Assembly: GCA_002292025.1 (NCBI GenBank)
Contig: DBBC01000010.1
Coordinates: 1 to 8,370, forward strand
Length of the DNA stretch: 8,370 nucleotides
Origin: Firmicutes bacterium UBA994
Lineage (GTDB): Bacteria; Bacillota; UBA994
Reading direction: 5' to 3'
The position numbers were made by a program, and so were the translations under genes. The notes under the pieces are model-generated. The model saw only the letters and a program-made list of their open reading frames with translations, did no database searches and was not told the DNA's origin. Each line of letters begins with the position of its first letter. The first letter of the stretch is position 1. Positions 1 through 7,171 of this stretch are shown here, piece after piece.

Positions 1-213
1 ACCTATAGTGTGGCATTATGTGCAATTTTTGTGCGACCAAGCTGTCGTCAAACAGTGATACTGTCACTTGTAAGCGGACAGTGAAAATGTCACCCTGAGC
101 AGAGTAGAGATTTTAACGACCGTACTGGAAGCGTTGACCACCGAGGCGGCATGGGCGCAGGAAAGCTATGGTGGTGACCTCGCGCATGCCCTTGAACTAG
201 GTTTACATTTACC
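1..213. other. Non-coding left edge, possible mobile-element remnant
   Basis: No convincing gene is visible here. An open frame on the plus strand runs from about 74 through this stretch and on into the antisense of the dehydrogenase gene. It has no recognisable domain and no good ribosome binding site, so I treat it as spurious. The visible structure is the pair of 16-bp direct repeats at 52-67 and 78-93. The region also lies downstream of the minus-strand dehydrogenase gene, but I see no hairpin with a T-tract that would serve as its terminator. Confidence 0.5.
52..93. repeat. Two 16-bp direct repeats, each with a partial dyad; possible IS21-like end
   Basis: ACAGTGATACTGTCAC at 52-67 recurs as ACAGTGAAAATGTCAC at 78-93, with 14 of 16 bases identical and a 26-bp period. 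Each copy contains the inverted pair GTGA...TCAC around 5 central bases. The first copy also has ACAGT-GAT-ACTGT. Short, regularly spaced repeats of this style, with GTGACATTTTCACTGTCC-like wording on the minus strand, resemble the multiple terminal transposase sites of IS21-family elements. That resemblance comes from memory, and no transposase gene lies in the window. A regulator-binding tandem site is the alternative. Confidence 0.5.
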
Positions 214-1209
214 TCACCTGCTTGGCCACGGTGTGTTTACGGCAAACCGAGGCACACCGCCTTCCATCACCAGCCTAATGTCGCATGCCGCCATACTGGC
301 GACTCGCGCCAAACATTCCACGGTGGACCCGCCCATATGCGGAGTAAAGAGAACATTAGGCAGGCGCAAGAACGCACTGTTGGCCGGCAAAGGTTCTTTA
401 TCAAATACGTCGAGCGCGGCACCGGCAAACCATTCCTCTTGCAACGCCTGTAACAGGTCATCTTGGACAACTAGCGCTCCCCTAGCGGTATTGACGAGGA
501 GCGCATCTTTCCGCATCAGCGATAAGAGCTTACGCCCTATCAATCCAACCGTATCCGGGACTAGGGCTAGGTGCAAACTGACAACATCTGCCGTGCCAAA
601 CAGTTCCTCAATCGTCACTTGTCTTGCTCTGCCCGAGAGCGAAGCAAGCGGAGATCGACTCCAAACCACCACTTCCATGCCCACAGCCAAAGCTAGGCCA
701 GCCAGCGTTTGGCCGATATGGCCATAGCCAACTATACCTAGGCGTTTTCCCTTAAGTTCGCCGCCGAGGGTTCGGGCTTGTTCCCAACGCCCTTGCCTAA
801 CCAAGCTGTCTGCCTGCGCTATCCCACGCCGAAAAGAAATAATCAACCCCAGCGCTAGTTCCGCGACGGACTCTGCGTTAGCGCCGGGAGTATTGGTAAC
901 ATAGATGCCTCCCTCCGTGGCCGCTCTTATGTCAACTTGGTCTACTCCCGCGCCGTGGAGCGCGATGACTTTAAGGTGTGCACAGCGGCCAATCAGCTCA
1001 CCGGGAATAACACCGGTGCGCACTAGGAGTCCGTCTGCACTAGAAATGGATTCCCAGCAGCGTTCCCGCGCACCGAGCGACATGTCGCCAAAAGCCAAAG
1101 GTACCACCTCCAGCTCAACTGGGGCTCCCAACTCACGTGCCACTGCTTTTATGTTCACCGGCATCTCCGACGTGGCTGTGACAACGACACGTTTTCTCGC
1201 TTGACTCAC
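214..1209 (-). CDS. D-2-hydroxyacid dehydrogenase (phosphoglycerate dehydrogenase-like, no ACT domain)
   Basis: A 331-residue NAD(P)-dependent oxidoreductase of the D-isomer-specific 2-hydroxyacid dehydrogenase family, predicted to be cytoplasmic and to interconvert a 2-oxoacid and a D-2-hydroxyacid. The substrate-binding half carries HGAGVDQVD (85-93) and TNTPGANAESVAELALG (105-121). The Rossmann dinucleotide loop is GYGHIG (161-166). The catalytic trio is visible as Arg243 (NTARG), Glu272 (DKEP) and His291 (TPHMGG). Beta-strand 2 ends in W-S-R-S (183-186) instead of the usual acidic residue, which suggests NADP(H) rather than NAD(H). The length fits single-domain family members. There is no C-terminal ACT domain, so it is not a classical long SerA. 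The start is GTG at 1209, supported by AGAGGGGG (1216-1223) 6 bases upstream. It is transcribed divergently from typA. Glyoxylate/hydroxypyruvate reductase, phosphoglycerate dehydrogenase-like or other 2-oxoacid reductase activity are all possible; the substrate cannot be read from sequence. Confidence 0.9.
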   Translation of the reverse strand: MSQARKRVVVTATSEMPVNIKAVARELGAPVELEVVPLAFGDMSLGARERCWESISSADGLLVRTGVIPGELIGRCAHLKVIALHGAGVDQVDIRAATEGGIYVTNTPGANAESVAELALGLIISFRRGIAQADSLVRQGRWEQARTLGGELKGKRLGIVGYGHIGQTLAGLALAVGMEVVVWSRSPLASLSGRARQVTIEELFGTADVVSLHLALVPDTVGLIGRKLLSLMRKDALLVNTARGALVVQDDLLQALQEEWFAGAALDVFDKEPLPANSAFLRLPNVLFTPHMGGSTVECLARVASMAACDIRLVMEGGVPRFAVNTPWPSR

Positions 1210-1215
1210 ACTAAT

Positions 1216-1223
1216 CCCCCTCT
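1216..1223 (-). promoter_or_regulatory. Ribosome binding site fixing the GTG start of the dehydrogenase
   Basis: On the minus strand this reads AGAGGGGG and ends 6 bases before the GTG at 1209-1207. There is no ATG at a sensible distance, so this site decides the start. No strong promoter is seen upstream on this strand; TATGGT at 1238-1233 could be a -10 box but lacks a good -35 partner. Confidence 0.7.
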
Positions 1224-1276
1224 GTTGCCCGTACCATAGGAGTTCAACGCCGCCCTCACCGCTCCTGCTGTTTTCA

Positions 1277-1306
1277 TTGACTCCTGTCGTCTTCTGCGTC
1301 TATACT
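1277..1306 (+). promoter_or_regulatory. Sigma-A-type promoter for typA
   Basis: TTGACT at 1277-1282 and TATACT at 1301-1306 are separated by 18 bases. Both boxes differ from the TTGACA/TATAAT consensus at one position each. Transcription would start near 1313, giving a leader of about 30 bases before typA. No operator or riboswitch fold is apparent in this short leader. Confidence 0.7.
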
Positions 1307-1343
1307 GTGTCGTCAGACCACAAGCAAAAGGAGCCTCAGAATT

Positions 1344-3158
1344 GTGAAACGTAACATAGCCATAATTGCCCATGTAGACCACGGCAAAACAACCTTAGTC
1401 GACGCCATGCTGAAGCAAAGTCACATTTTCCATGCCAAAGAACACGTACAGGAACGCGTCATGGATTCGCTCGACCTTGAACGGGAACGAGGCATTACCA
1501 TTATGGCCAAGAACACCGGTGTCTACTATGGCGATGTAAAAATCAACATTGTCGACACCCCTGGTCATGCCGATTTTGGCGGCGAAGTAGAACGGTCGTT
1601 AAGTATTGTGGACGGCGTCCTATTGTTAGTGGACGCAGCCGAAGGCCCGCTGGCGCAGACTAAGTACGTGCTGCGCAAAGCCTTAGCGTTGAATCTTAAG
1701 GCCATCGTGGTCATTAACAAAATCGACCGCCAAGACGCGCAAGCCTTGACAGTACTCGACAAATGCCTAGACCTATTTATCGAACTTGGCGCGTCGGACG
1801 AACAACTTGACTTTCCAGTGTTGTTTACGTCAGCTCGTGCCGGCATCGCTAAGTACGGACTTCTGGATGAAGGCGAGGACCTAACGCCGCTCTTTGAGAC
1901 TATCGTCCGCAAGATACCCGCGCCCTCCGGGGACAAGGCTGCCCCACTGCAGATGCTGGTGACAACGCTGGACTGGGATGATTACCTCGGCAGAATAGCT
2001 ATCGGCCGTATTACCCACGGCACCGTCAATACCGGGCAGACTGTCGCCATAGTTACTTCTGACCGCGGCGTACTGTCAGCCAAAGTGGCTAAGCTATTCC
2101 AGTATGTTGGGCTTAAGCGCACAGAACACACAGCGGCTGAGGCCGGTGATATTGTGGCCGTTGCTGGGATCGCTGACATCAGCCTAGGCGATACCATCGC
2201 CGACATCGAACATCCGCAAGCATTGCCCTTTGTCCCGGTAGACGAGCCGACCGTGACTATGGATTTTATGATTAACGATAGCCCCTTTGCCGGACGGGAA
2301 GGACAGTTCGTAACCTCGAGGCATCTAAGGGAACGACTGATGCGTGAGGGATACACCAATGTAAGCATGCGCATCGAGGATGGGCCGACCGCAGACGTTT
2401 TCCATGTTTCCGGGCGGGGTGAGCTGCACTTAGCCATCCTTATCGAAACCATGCGACGGCAAGGCTACGAGTTTGCCGTGTCACGCCCCAAGGTGATCTT
2501 TCGGCAAGGCGAAAACGGACCGGAAGAACCGATGGAACTCTTGACCATTGAGGTGCCCAATCAGTATTTGGGCACAGTTATGGAAAAACTAGGGGCGCGC
2601 AAAGGCCTCCTGACGAGCATGGAACATACCGCTACCGGCTCGGTACGCTTAGAATTCGTGATTACCGCGCGCGCTCTGCTTGGTTTTCGCTCGGAACTTC
2701 TCACCGAAACCCGCGGCTATGGCGTTATGAACACGTTGTTTCACGGTTATGGCCCCTACCGCGGCGACCTGCCGGGGCGCGTCAGCGGAGTACTGGTCGC
2801 GTGGGAGGAAGGCGAGTCTACAGCTTATGGGCTGCAGCACGCCGAAGAACGCGGGCATCTCTTCATCAAACCGGGAACGCCCGTTTATGAGGGCATGGTT
2901 ATCGGCGAATCGGCTCGTCCCAGCGACCTTGACGTGAACGTCTGCAAACGAAAACAGCTTACTAACATTCGCGCCAGTGGCGCCGATGAAGCAATTAGAC
3001 TCGAGACACCGCGTGATATAAGCTTAGACCATGCGCTCGAGTATATTACCGACGACGAGTTGGTGGAGGTAACCCCAAAAAGCATCCGCCTGCGCAAGCG
3101 CACCCTCAATCGCACGGAACGCCTACGCCAGCAGAAGAAGCAACAGGAACTGAGCTAA
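1344..3158 (+). CDS. typA: Translational GTPase TypA/BipA
   Basis: A 604-residue member of the EF-G-like translational GTPases that binds the ribosome and is linked in other bacteria to ribosome assembly, cold growth and stress adaptation. G-domain motifs are all present: P-loop AHVDHGKT (9-16), switch I ERGITI (48-53), DTPGHADF (71-78), NKID (125-128) and SAR (163-165). A beta-barrel domain II follows at about 200-290, then EF-G-like domains III and V (about 300-480). The BipA-specific C-terminal domain (about 480-600) includes KPGTPVYEGMVIGE and ends in a basic stretch (IRLRKRTLNR). Length is normal for the family. Translation starts at GTG 1344, with AAGGAG at 1328-1333 about 10 bases upstream, and the protein begins directly at the G domain as usual. 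A promoter lies at 1277-1306. No hairpin terminator is visible in the 86 bases before copA, so some readthrough is possible. Confidence 0.97.
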   Translation: MKRNIAIIAHVDHGKTTLVDAMLKQSHIFHAKEHVQERVMDSLDLERERGITIMAKNTGVYYGDVKINIVDTPGHADFGGEVERSLSIVDGVLLLVDAAEGPLAQTKYVLRKALALNLKAIVVINKIDRQDAQALTVLDKCLDLFIELGASDEQLDFPVLFTSARAGIAKYGLLDEGEDLTPLFETIVRKIPAPSGDKAAPLQMLVTTLDWDDYLGRIAIGRITHGTVNTGQTVAIVTSDRGVLSAKVAKLFQYVGLKRTEHTAAEAGDIVAVAGIADISLGDTIADIEHPQALPFVPVDEPTVTMDFMINDSPFAGREGQFVTSRHLRERLMREGYTNVSMRIEDGPTADVFHVSGRGELHLAILIETMRRQGYEFAVSRPKVIFRQGENGPEEPMELLTIEVPNQYLGTVMEKLGARKGLLTSMEHTATGSVRLEFVITARALLGFRSELLTETRGYGVMNTLFHGYGPYRGDLPGRVSGVLVAWEEGESTAYGLQHAEERGHLFIKPGTPVYEGMVIGESARPSDLDVNVCKRKQLTNIRASGADEAIRLETPRDISLDHALEYITDDELVEVTPKSIRLRKRTLNRTERLRQQKKQQELS

Positions 3159-3163
3159 GGTTA

Positions 3164-3192
3164 TTGACGCTGTGACAGGCAGATGGTAAACT
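3164..3192 (+). promoter_or_regulatory. Candidate copA promoter, upstream option
   Basis: TTGACG at 3164-3169 and TAAACT at 3187-3192 are spaced by 17 bases, the optimum for sigma-A. Transcription would start close to 3199, just before the inverted repeat at 3202-3218. Bound repressor would then block early elongation or promoter clearance. It competes with the second candidate at 3192-3221; sequence alone does not settle which is used. Confidence 0.5.
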
Positions 3193-3221
3193 TGTCTTGA
3201 CATACCCTATAGGGGTATATT
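3192..3221 (+). promoter_or_regulatory. Candidate copA promoter, downstream option enclosing the operator
   Basis: TTGTCT at 3192-3197 and TATATT at 3216-3221 are separated by 18 bases, with the copper operator dyad filling most of the spacer. An operator lying across the -35/-10 interval is the layout known for CsoR-repressed promoters, and also for MerR-type activators such as CueR. A better -35 word, TTGACA at 3197-3202, is only 13 bases from this -10 and so is unlikely to pair with it. Confidence 0.45.
3202..3218. promoter_or_regulatory. CsoR-like copper operator upstream of copA
   Basis: ATACCC (3202-3207) and GGGTAT (3213-3218) form a perfect 6-bp inverted repeat around TATAG. Written as ATACCCTATAGGGGTAT it closely matches the TACCC...GGGGTAT pattern of CsoR operators that control copZA/copA in Firmicutes. 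It lies 27 bases upstream of the copA start. CsoR is a Cu(I)-sensing repressor that leaves DNA when it binds copper, so copA is inferred to be derepressed by copper. No csoR, copY or cueR gene lies in this window. The dyad is unlike known CueR sites, which carry ACCTTCC-type arms. Confidence 0.75.
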
Positions 3222-3244
3222 AAGCGGACACCGGAGGGTTTACC

Positions 3245-5512
3245 ATGCAGGAGAAACGTAAAGTAAATAATGACTCCGTCACACTTGACATCCAAGGCAT
3301 GACATGCGCTGCTTGTTCCAGTCGGGTGGAAAAGGGCCTAGCGCAAACGGAAGGAGTATTGCGTGCTGCCGTCAATCTAGCCACAGAAAAAGCTGTGGTT
3401 GACTTTGACCCTAGCTCAACGAATGCCGCTAAACTCATTGCTGCAGTTGACAAGCTTGGGTATGCGGCAAAAACTGAGTCAAGCTCCCAGGCAGATGAAG
3501 ACAAAGCAATGCGGCACAGTCGCGCGGCGGCCCGTCGCATGTGGATCGCATGGGCTTTGTCCCTGCCCATAACGCTGTGGATGCTGTACGCGATGTTTGC
3601 CGGTGGGCACGACATGGACGCGATGTGGCTAGGCAAAACGGGGTACAGCATCGGTATGCTGGTGCTTTCCGCGCCAGTAATGTTTGGGGTGGGGCTTCCC
3701 ACTCTCGTTTCCGGTTGGAAAGCCGCCCAGCACCTCTCTCCTAATATGGACACGCTTATTGCCATGGGTACGCTCGTGGCTTGGGGAACAGGTGTGGCGA
3801 CTTTTTTCACGCACATCGAAAACTATGCCGGTGTCGCCGCCATGATCATGGCCTTTCACCTCACCGGGCGGTTCCTTGAGGCCAAAGCTAAGGGCAGAGC
3901 TTCCCAAGCGATTCGCCGCTTGCTGCAGCTAGAGGCCAAAACTGCCACCCTGCTTATCGACGGCCAAGAGCGAGAAGTGGCGCTGTCTCTGGTACAGGTC
4001 GGCGACGTTTTTGTCGTCCGTCCGGGGCAAAAAATACCTACCGACGGTCAGCTAATTTGGGGGGAAAGCAGTGTAGATGAGTCCATGGCTACCGGCGAAT
4101 CACTCCCGGTGCGCAAGACTTCCGGCGATGAACTCATCGGTGCCACTGTTAACCAAGAAGGGCTGCTGCACGGCAAGGCCACGCGTGTCGGCAAGGACAC
4201 ATTCTTGGCGCAAGTCATTAAGCTAGTGGAGGAAGCCCAGGGCACCAAGGTCCCCATTCAAGAGTTTGCCGACAAAGTTACCGCCGTGTTTGTCCCCATC
4301 GTTATAAGCATTGCGGCAGTGACCTTGGCGGCTTGGCTGCTCTTCCCGCACCAGCTGGCGGGGATACTGGCATGGGCCGCACACTTTGTGCCTTGGGTTA
4401 ACCCTCACCTCAACCCAGTCACACTGGCTTTGGTGGCGTCGGTCGCCGTGCTGGTTATCGCTTGTCCTTGCGCGCTGGGTCTGGCGACTCCTACCGCCCT
4501 GATGGTGGGCAGCGGCATGGGGGCTGAGAACGGGATCTTGATTAAGCGCGGGGAAGCTATCCAGACTTTGCAGGAAGTTAAGACTATAGTTTTTGACAAA
4601 ACAGGAACTATAACCAAGGGCAAGCCTGAGGTTACTGACATTGTACCCATTTTGGGGACGGAGAGCGAGCTGTTACGGGCTGCCGCTAACGCTGAAGCCG
4701 GATCCGAGCATCCGCTTGGCCAGGCTATCGTCAAGCACGGCAAAACCTCTGGCGTCAACTTCGTAGCCCTTGAACACTTCGCCTCCTATACCGGCCGCGG
4801 CGTGGTGGCCGAGTTTGGCGGTCAAAAGGTCGCCGTGGGCAGCCGCAAACTAATGCAGGAACTCGGAGTTTCGCTTGTTTCCACTCAGGACATGGCATCG
4901 ACCCTAGAAGACGACGGCAAGACCGCCATGTTCGTCAGCATCGACGGTCGCAGTGCAGGCGTCATCGCCGTCGCCGACACCGTCAAAGAGGACTCGAACG
5001 CCGCTGTGCTCGAACTCAAAAAAATGGGCTTGACACCCGTCATGATCACGGGTGATAACACGCGCACTGCAGCCGCTATCGGCCGCGCTGTGGGTATAAC
5101 CCATATTCTCGCGGAGGTACTCCCAGAGGGCAAAGTCGAAGCAATTAAACGCCTGCAGAGCTCAGGACAAAAAGTAGCCATGGTAGGCGACGGCATTAAT
5201 GACGCCCCCGCGCTGACGCAGGCTGACGTAGGCATCGCCATTGGTACGGGAACTGACATCGCTATTGAGGCTTCCGATGTTACACTTGTGCGCGGCAACC
5301 TTACGGCCGCAGTCAGCGCCATCAAGTTGTCGCGCGCCACCTTCCGCAAGATTCGCCAGAACTTGTTCTGGGCATTTTTCTACAACGTAGTCGCCATTCC
5401 CTTAGCTGTGGTCGGGCTTATGCACCCCATAATCGCTGAGATTGCCATGGCTATTAGCTCCATCAGCGTAGTTACCAATGCCAACTTGCTGCGGCGCGTC
5501 GACATTCGTTAG
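3245..5512 (+). CDS. copA: Cu(I)-exporting P1B-type ATPase CopA
   Basis: A 755-residue inner-membrane pump that couples ATP hydrolysis to Cu(I) export. One N-terminal heavy-metal-associated domain (about 12-78) carries GMTCAAC with Cys21 and Cys24. Membrane segments follow at about 98-120 and 133-155, with further pairs near 165-215, 345-367, 392-415 and 705-745. Key sites are the actuator TGES (283-286), the transmembrane metal site CPC (407-409), the phosphorylation motif DKTGT with Asp451, HP (489-490) in the nucleotide-binding domain, TGDN (602-605) and GDGINDAP (648-655). The P1B-1 signatures YN (713-714) and MAISS (735-739) specify Cu(I)/Ag(I). The external loop before the CPC helix is fairly long and contains His369, His380 and His388. 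GGAGG at 3233-3237 sits 7 bases before the ATG. Copper control is indicated by the operator at 3202-3218. No copper chaperone gene adjoins it. Its stop overlaps that of the opposing radical SAM gene. Confidence 0.97.
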   Translation: MQEKRKVNNDSVTLDIQGMTCAACSSRVEKGLAQTEGVLRAAVNLATEKAVVDFDPSSTNAAKLIAAVDKLGYAAKTESSSQADEDKAMRHSRAAARRMWIAWALSLPITLWMLYAMFAGGHDMDAMWLGKTGYSIGMLVLSAPVMFGVGLPTLVSGWKAAQHLSPNMDTLIAMGTLVAWGTGVATFFTHIENYAGVAAMIMAFHLTGRFLEAKAKGRASQAIRRLLQLEAKTATLLIDGQEREVALSLVQVGDVFVVRPGQKIPTDGQLIWGESSVDESMATGESLPVRKTSGDELIGATVNQEGLLHGKATRVGKDTFLAQVIKLVEEAQGTKVPIQEFADKVTAVFVPIVISIAAVTLAAWLLFPHQLAGILAWAAHFVPWVNPHLNPVTLALVASVAVLVIACPCALGLATPTALMVGSGMGAENGILIKRGEAIQTLQEVKTIVFDKTGTITKGKPEVTDIVPILGTESELLRAAANAEAGSEHPLGQAIVKHGKTSGVNFVALEHFASYTGRGVVAEFGGQKVAVGSRKLMQELGVSLVSTQDMASTLEDDGKTAMFVSIDGRSAGVIAVADTVKEDSNAAVLELKKMGLTPVMITGDNTRTAAAIGRAVGITHILAEVLPEGKVEAIKRLQSSGQKVAMVGDGINDAPALTQADVGIAIGTGTDIAIEASDVTLVRGNLTAAVSAIKLSRATFRKIRQNLFWAFFYNVVAIPLAVVGLMHPIIAEIAMAISSISVVTNANLLRRVDIR

Positions 5513-7167
5513 TGTAGTATGCAGACCCGCGCTTTGCGTGGCAACCCGTGGTCAAACAGCACCTCGCACTCATCCGGAAGAGCCAGCAGAGCTAGCGCCT
5601 GCCGCGAAAACTTGCCCCAACGCAGCTGACGCAGCACCGCCCCCGGCTTTTCGCCGCGGCGATGCGGCAACGCCGCAAACAGTCGCTCCGGCTGTTTATA
5701 GACAATCTCGCGCACAGCCGTATCCTCTGGCGGCTGCTCGCCCATCAATACAGCGGGGACGCGCTTGTGCGGTTCATGTAAGAGATAGTCAAACCGGCAC
5801 AACTCACGGAGCACCTCAGGGTCCGGCACGTGAGTCTGCAGAGCCAAGTAAACGCTCTCTTGCACCGTGACCCCCTCCGCCGCTGACAGCCGCTCCAGCA
5901 CCTGCACGCCTGATAGTGTTGCTTGGGTCAGTGCATAACGCAAGGCGCGCTCCGCCTGCTGCGAATTGTAGCAGCGGTCTAGAGCTTGCGCTAGGGATTT
6001 AAAATAGAGGAAGTCGTGCGAAGACATATGCGGGGTACGAAGCACCTCATAGGGTGCAAAAGGCAAGAAAACAAGTCCTAAGTCCCCTGCCCGTTGCCGC
6101 AGCGGTGTCCCTGGCAACAGTTTTAAGAACCCTAAGTACAAACGGTGAGGTAGTGCCGCCAGCGCCGCGTTTACGGCGTGCAGAAAAGTCGCCGGCGTCT
6201 CCTCGGGCAGCCCCGCAATCAGGTCAAGCTGCACTTCCGCTGTACCCAGTTGCACCAAGCGCTTAACCCTATCCAACGTTTGGTTAGCGTCCACATGGCG
6301 GTTAACTGCCTGCAAACTGGTCGGGGAAATCGACTGTAGCCCCACCTCTAATTGAAACCTCTGTGCGCGAGGGTCTGCCAAAAGCGCAAAATCTTCGCCG
6401 CTTAACAGATGCGCACAGATTTCAAAATGAAATCTCGTTTCGCCTTCTGTCCCTTGCAAGAACTCCCACAGACCCCGCGCTCGCGCGGGATCTGCATTGA
6501 AAGTGCGATCTACGAATTTAATTAAAGGCACTCTTCCCACCATGTGGGATAAGCGCGCTTTGGCGTTATCAACCGACATGTAACGCACGTGCGGATCACA
6601 TGATGACAGGCAGTAGGCGCACGTGTACGGACAGCCCCGACTTGTTTCAAAATAGTATATCTTGTTCTGTTGCCACTTTTCATAGGCATAGGGGAAAGGC
6701 AGCTTGTCTAGGTCTTGTAGCATCTCAACTCTAGGCTTGGGCCCTCCCCGCCAAGTAATCCCCGCCCCCCGGGGTCTTTCCCCCTGCGCGAGCGCTCCGA
6801 TCAGGCTAAGGATAACCGCCTCCCCCTCACCGCAGACGACGTAGTCAACGTCGCCCTGCGCGAGAATTTCTTCCCATCCTCCGCTCACTTCCGGACCGCC
6901 CCACGCGATAGTCACGCCGGGGTCCATCAGGCGTATCCGCGTACAGACGTCTTCCATTATGCGCCGATTCCAGATGTATACAGAACATAGCAGGAGCTCC
7001 GCATGCAACCTCGCAACTTTACCGGTGATGACTTCTATACCTTCATTGATATTAGACTCGACCACTGCAAGCGTGACGCCAGCTTCTCTGCATACCGCCT
7101 CTAAGTAGCGCGCGCCTAGGCTGGTATGGACGAAGCTGGCGTTTATAGTTAATAAGACTACACGCAT
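5509..7167 (-). CDS. Cobalamin-binding radical SAM protein (DUF4080-like C-terminus)
   Basis: A 552-residue predicted [4Fe-4S] enzyme that cleaves S-adenosylmethionine; its substrate is unknown. The N-terminal Rossmann part (about 1-130) resembles a B12-binding domain. It opens with MRVVLLTINASFVHTSLGAR and contains GGPEVSGG (90-97) and CGEGEA (112-117). The DxHxxG base-off motif is not evident. The radical SAM barrel (about 168-370) holds the cluster ligands Cys179, Cys183 and Cys186 (CxxxCxxC), then FEICAHL, EVGLQS (274-279) and LIAGLPEET (316-324). The C-terminal third fits the DUF4080 region of Clostridial homologues and ends VCILH. I chose ATG 7167, 4 bases after the aminotransferase stop, because homologues begin with this M-x-V/I-L-L-T-x-N pattern. 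A TTG at 7215 with GAGGAG (7226-7231) 10 bases upstream is an alternative that would add 16 residues inside the upstream gene. The ATG itself has only a distant CGGAG, so translational coupling is likely. Confidence 0.88.
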   Translation of the reverse strand: MRVVLLTINASFVHTSLGARYLEAVCREAGVTLAVVESNINEGIEVITGKVARLHAELLLCSVYIWNRRIMEDVCTRIRLMDPGVTIAWGGPEVSGGWEEILAQGDVDYVVCGEGEAVILSLIGALAQGERPRGAGITWRGGPKPRVEMLQDLDKLPFPYAYEKWQQNKIYYFETSRGCPYTCAYCLSSCDPHVRYMSVDNAKARLSHMVGRVPLIKFVDRTFNADPARARGLWEFLQGTEGETRFHFEICAHLLSGEDFALLADPRAQRFQLEVGLQSISPTSLQAVNRHVDANQTLDRVKRLVQLGTAEVQLDLIAGLPEETPATFLHAVNAALAALPHRLYLGFLKLLPGTPLRQRAGDLGLVFLPFAPYEVLRTPHMSSHDFLYFKSLAQALDRCYNSQQAERALRYALTQATLSGVQVLERLSAAEGVTVQESVYLALQTHVPDPEVLRELCRFDYLLHEPHKRVPAVLMGEQPPEDTAVREIVYKQPERLFAALPHRRGEKPGAVLRQLRWGKFSRQALALLALPDECEVLFDHGLPRKARVCILH

Positions 7168-7171
7168 GCCG

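Noticed and set aside
148..190. Imperfect hairpin GGCATG...CATGCC as terminator for the dehydrogenase gene
   Set aside because: The arms pair over only about 6 bases with a long loop, and no T-tract follows on the minus strand.
134..727. Plus-strand open frame of 197 codons at the left edge
   Set aside because: Most of it is antisense to the clearly homologous dehydrogenase gene, it uses a TTG start without a ribosome binding site, and the protein is Ser/Thr/Ala-rich with no recognisable domain.
1565..2452. Minus-strand open frames of 123 and 156 codons inside typA
   Set aside because: They are antisense frames within a strongly conserved GTPase gene, with low-complexity Ser/Ala/Thr-rich products typical of shadow frames in GC-rich DNA.
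4885..5349. Minus-strand open frame of 154 codons inside copA
   Set aside because: It is opposite the conserved ATP-binding and GDGINDAP region of CopA; its composition is a mirror of that sequence and has no independent support.
1344..5512. typA and copA as a single operon
   Set aside because: An 86-base gap holds promoter-like boxes and a copper operator just before copA, and the functions are unrelated, so independent transcription is more likely; readthrough cannot be excluded.
5478..5870. Plus-strand open frame of 130 codons running past the end of copA
   Set aside because: It is out of frame with copA and antisense to the radical SAM gene; the product is Pro/Ala/Arg-rich with no domain.
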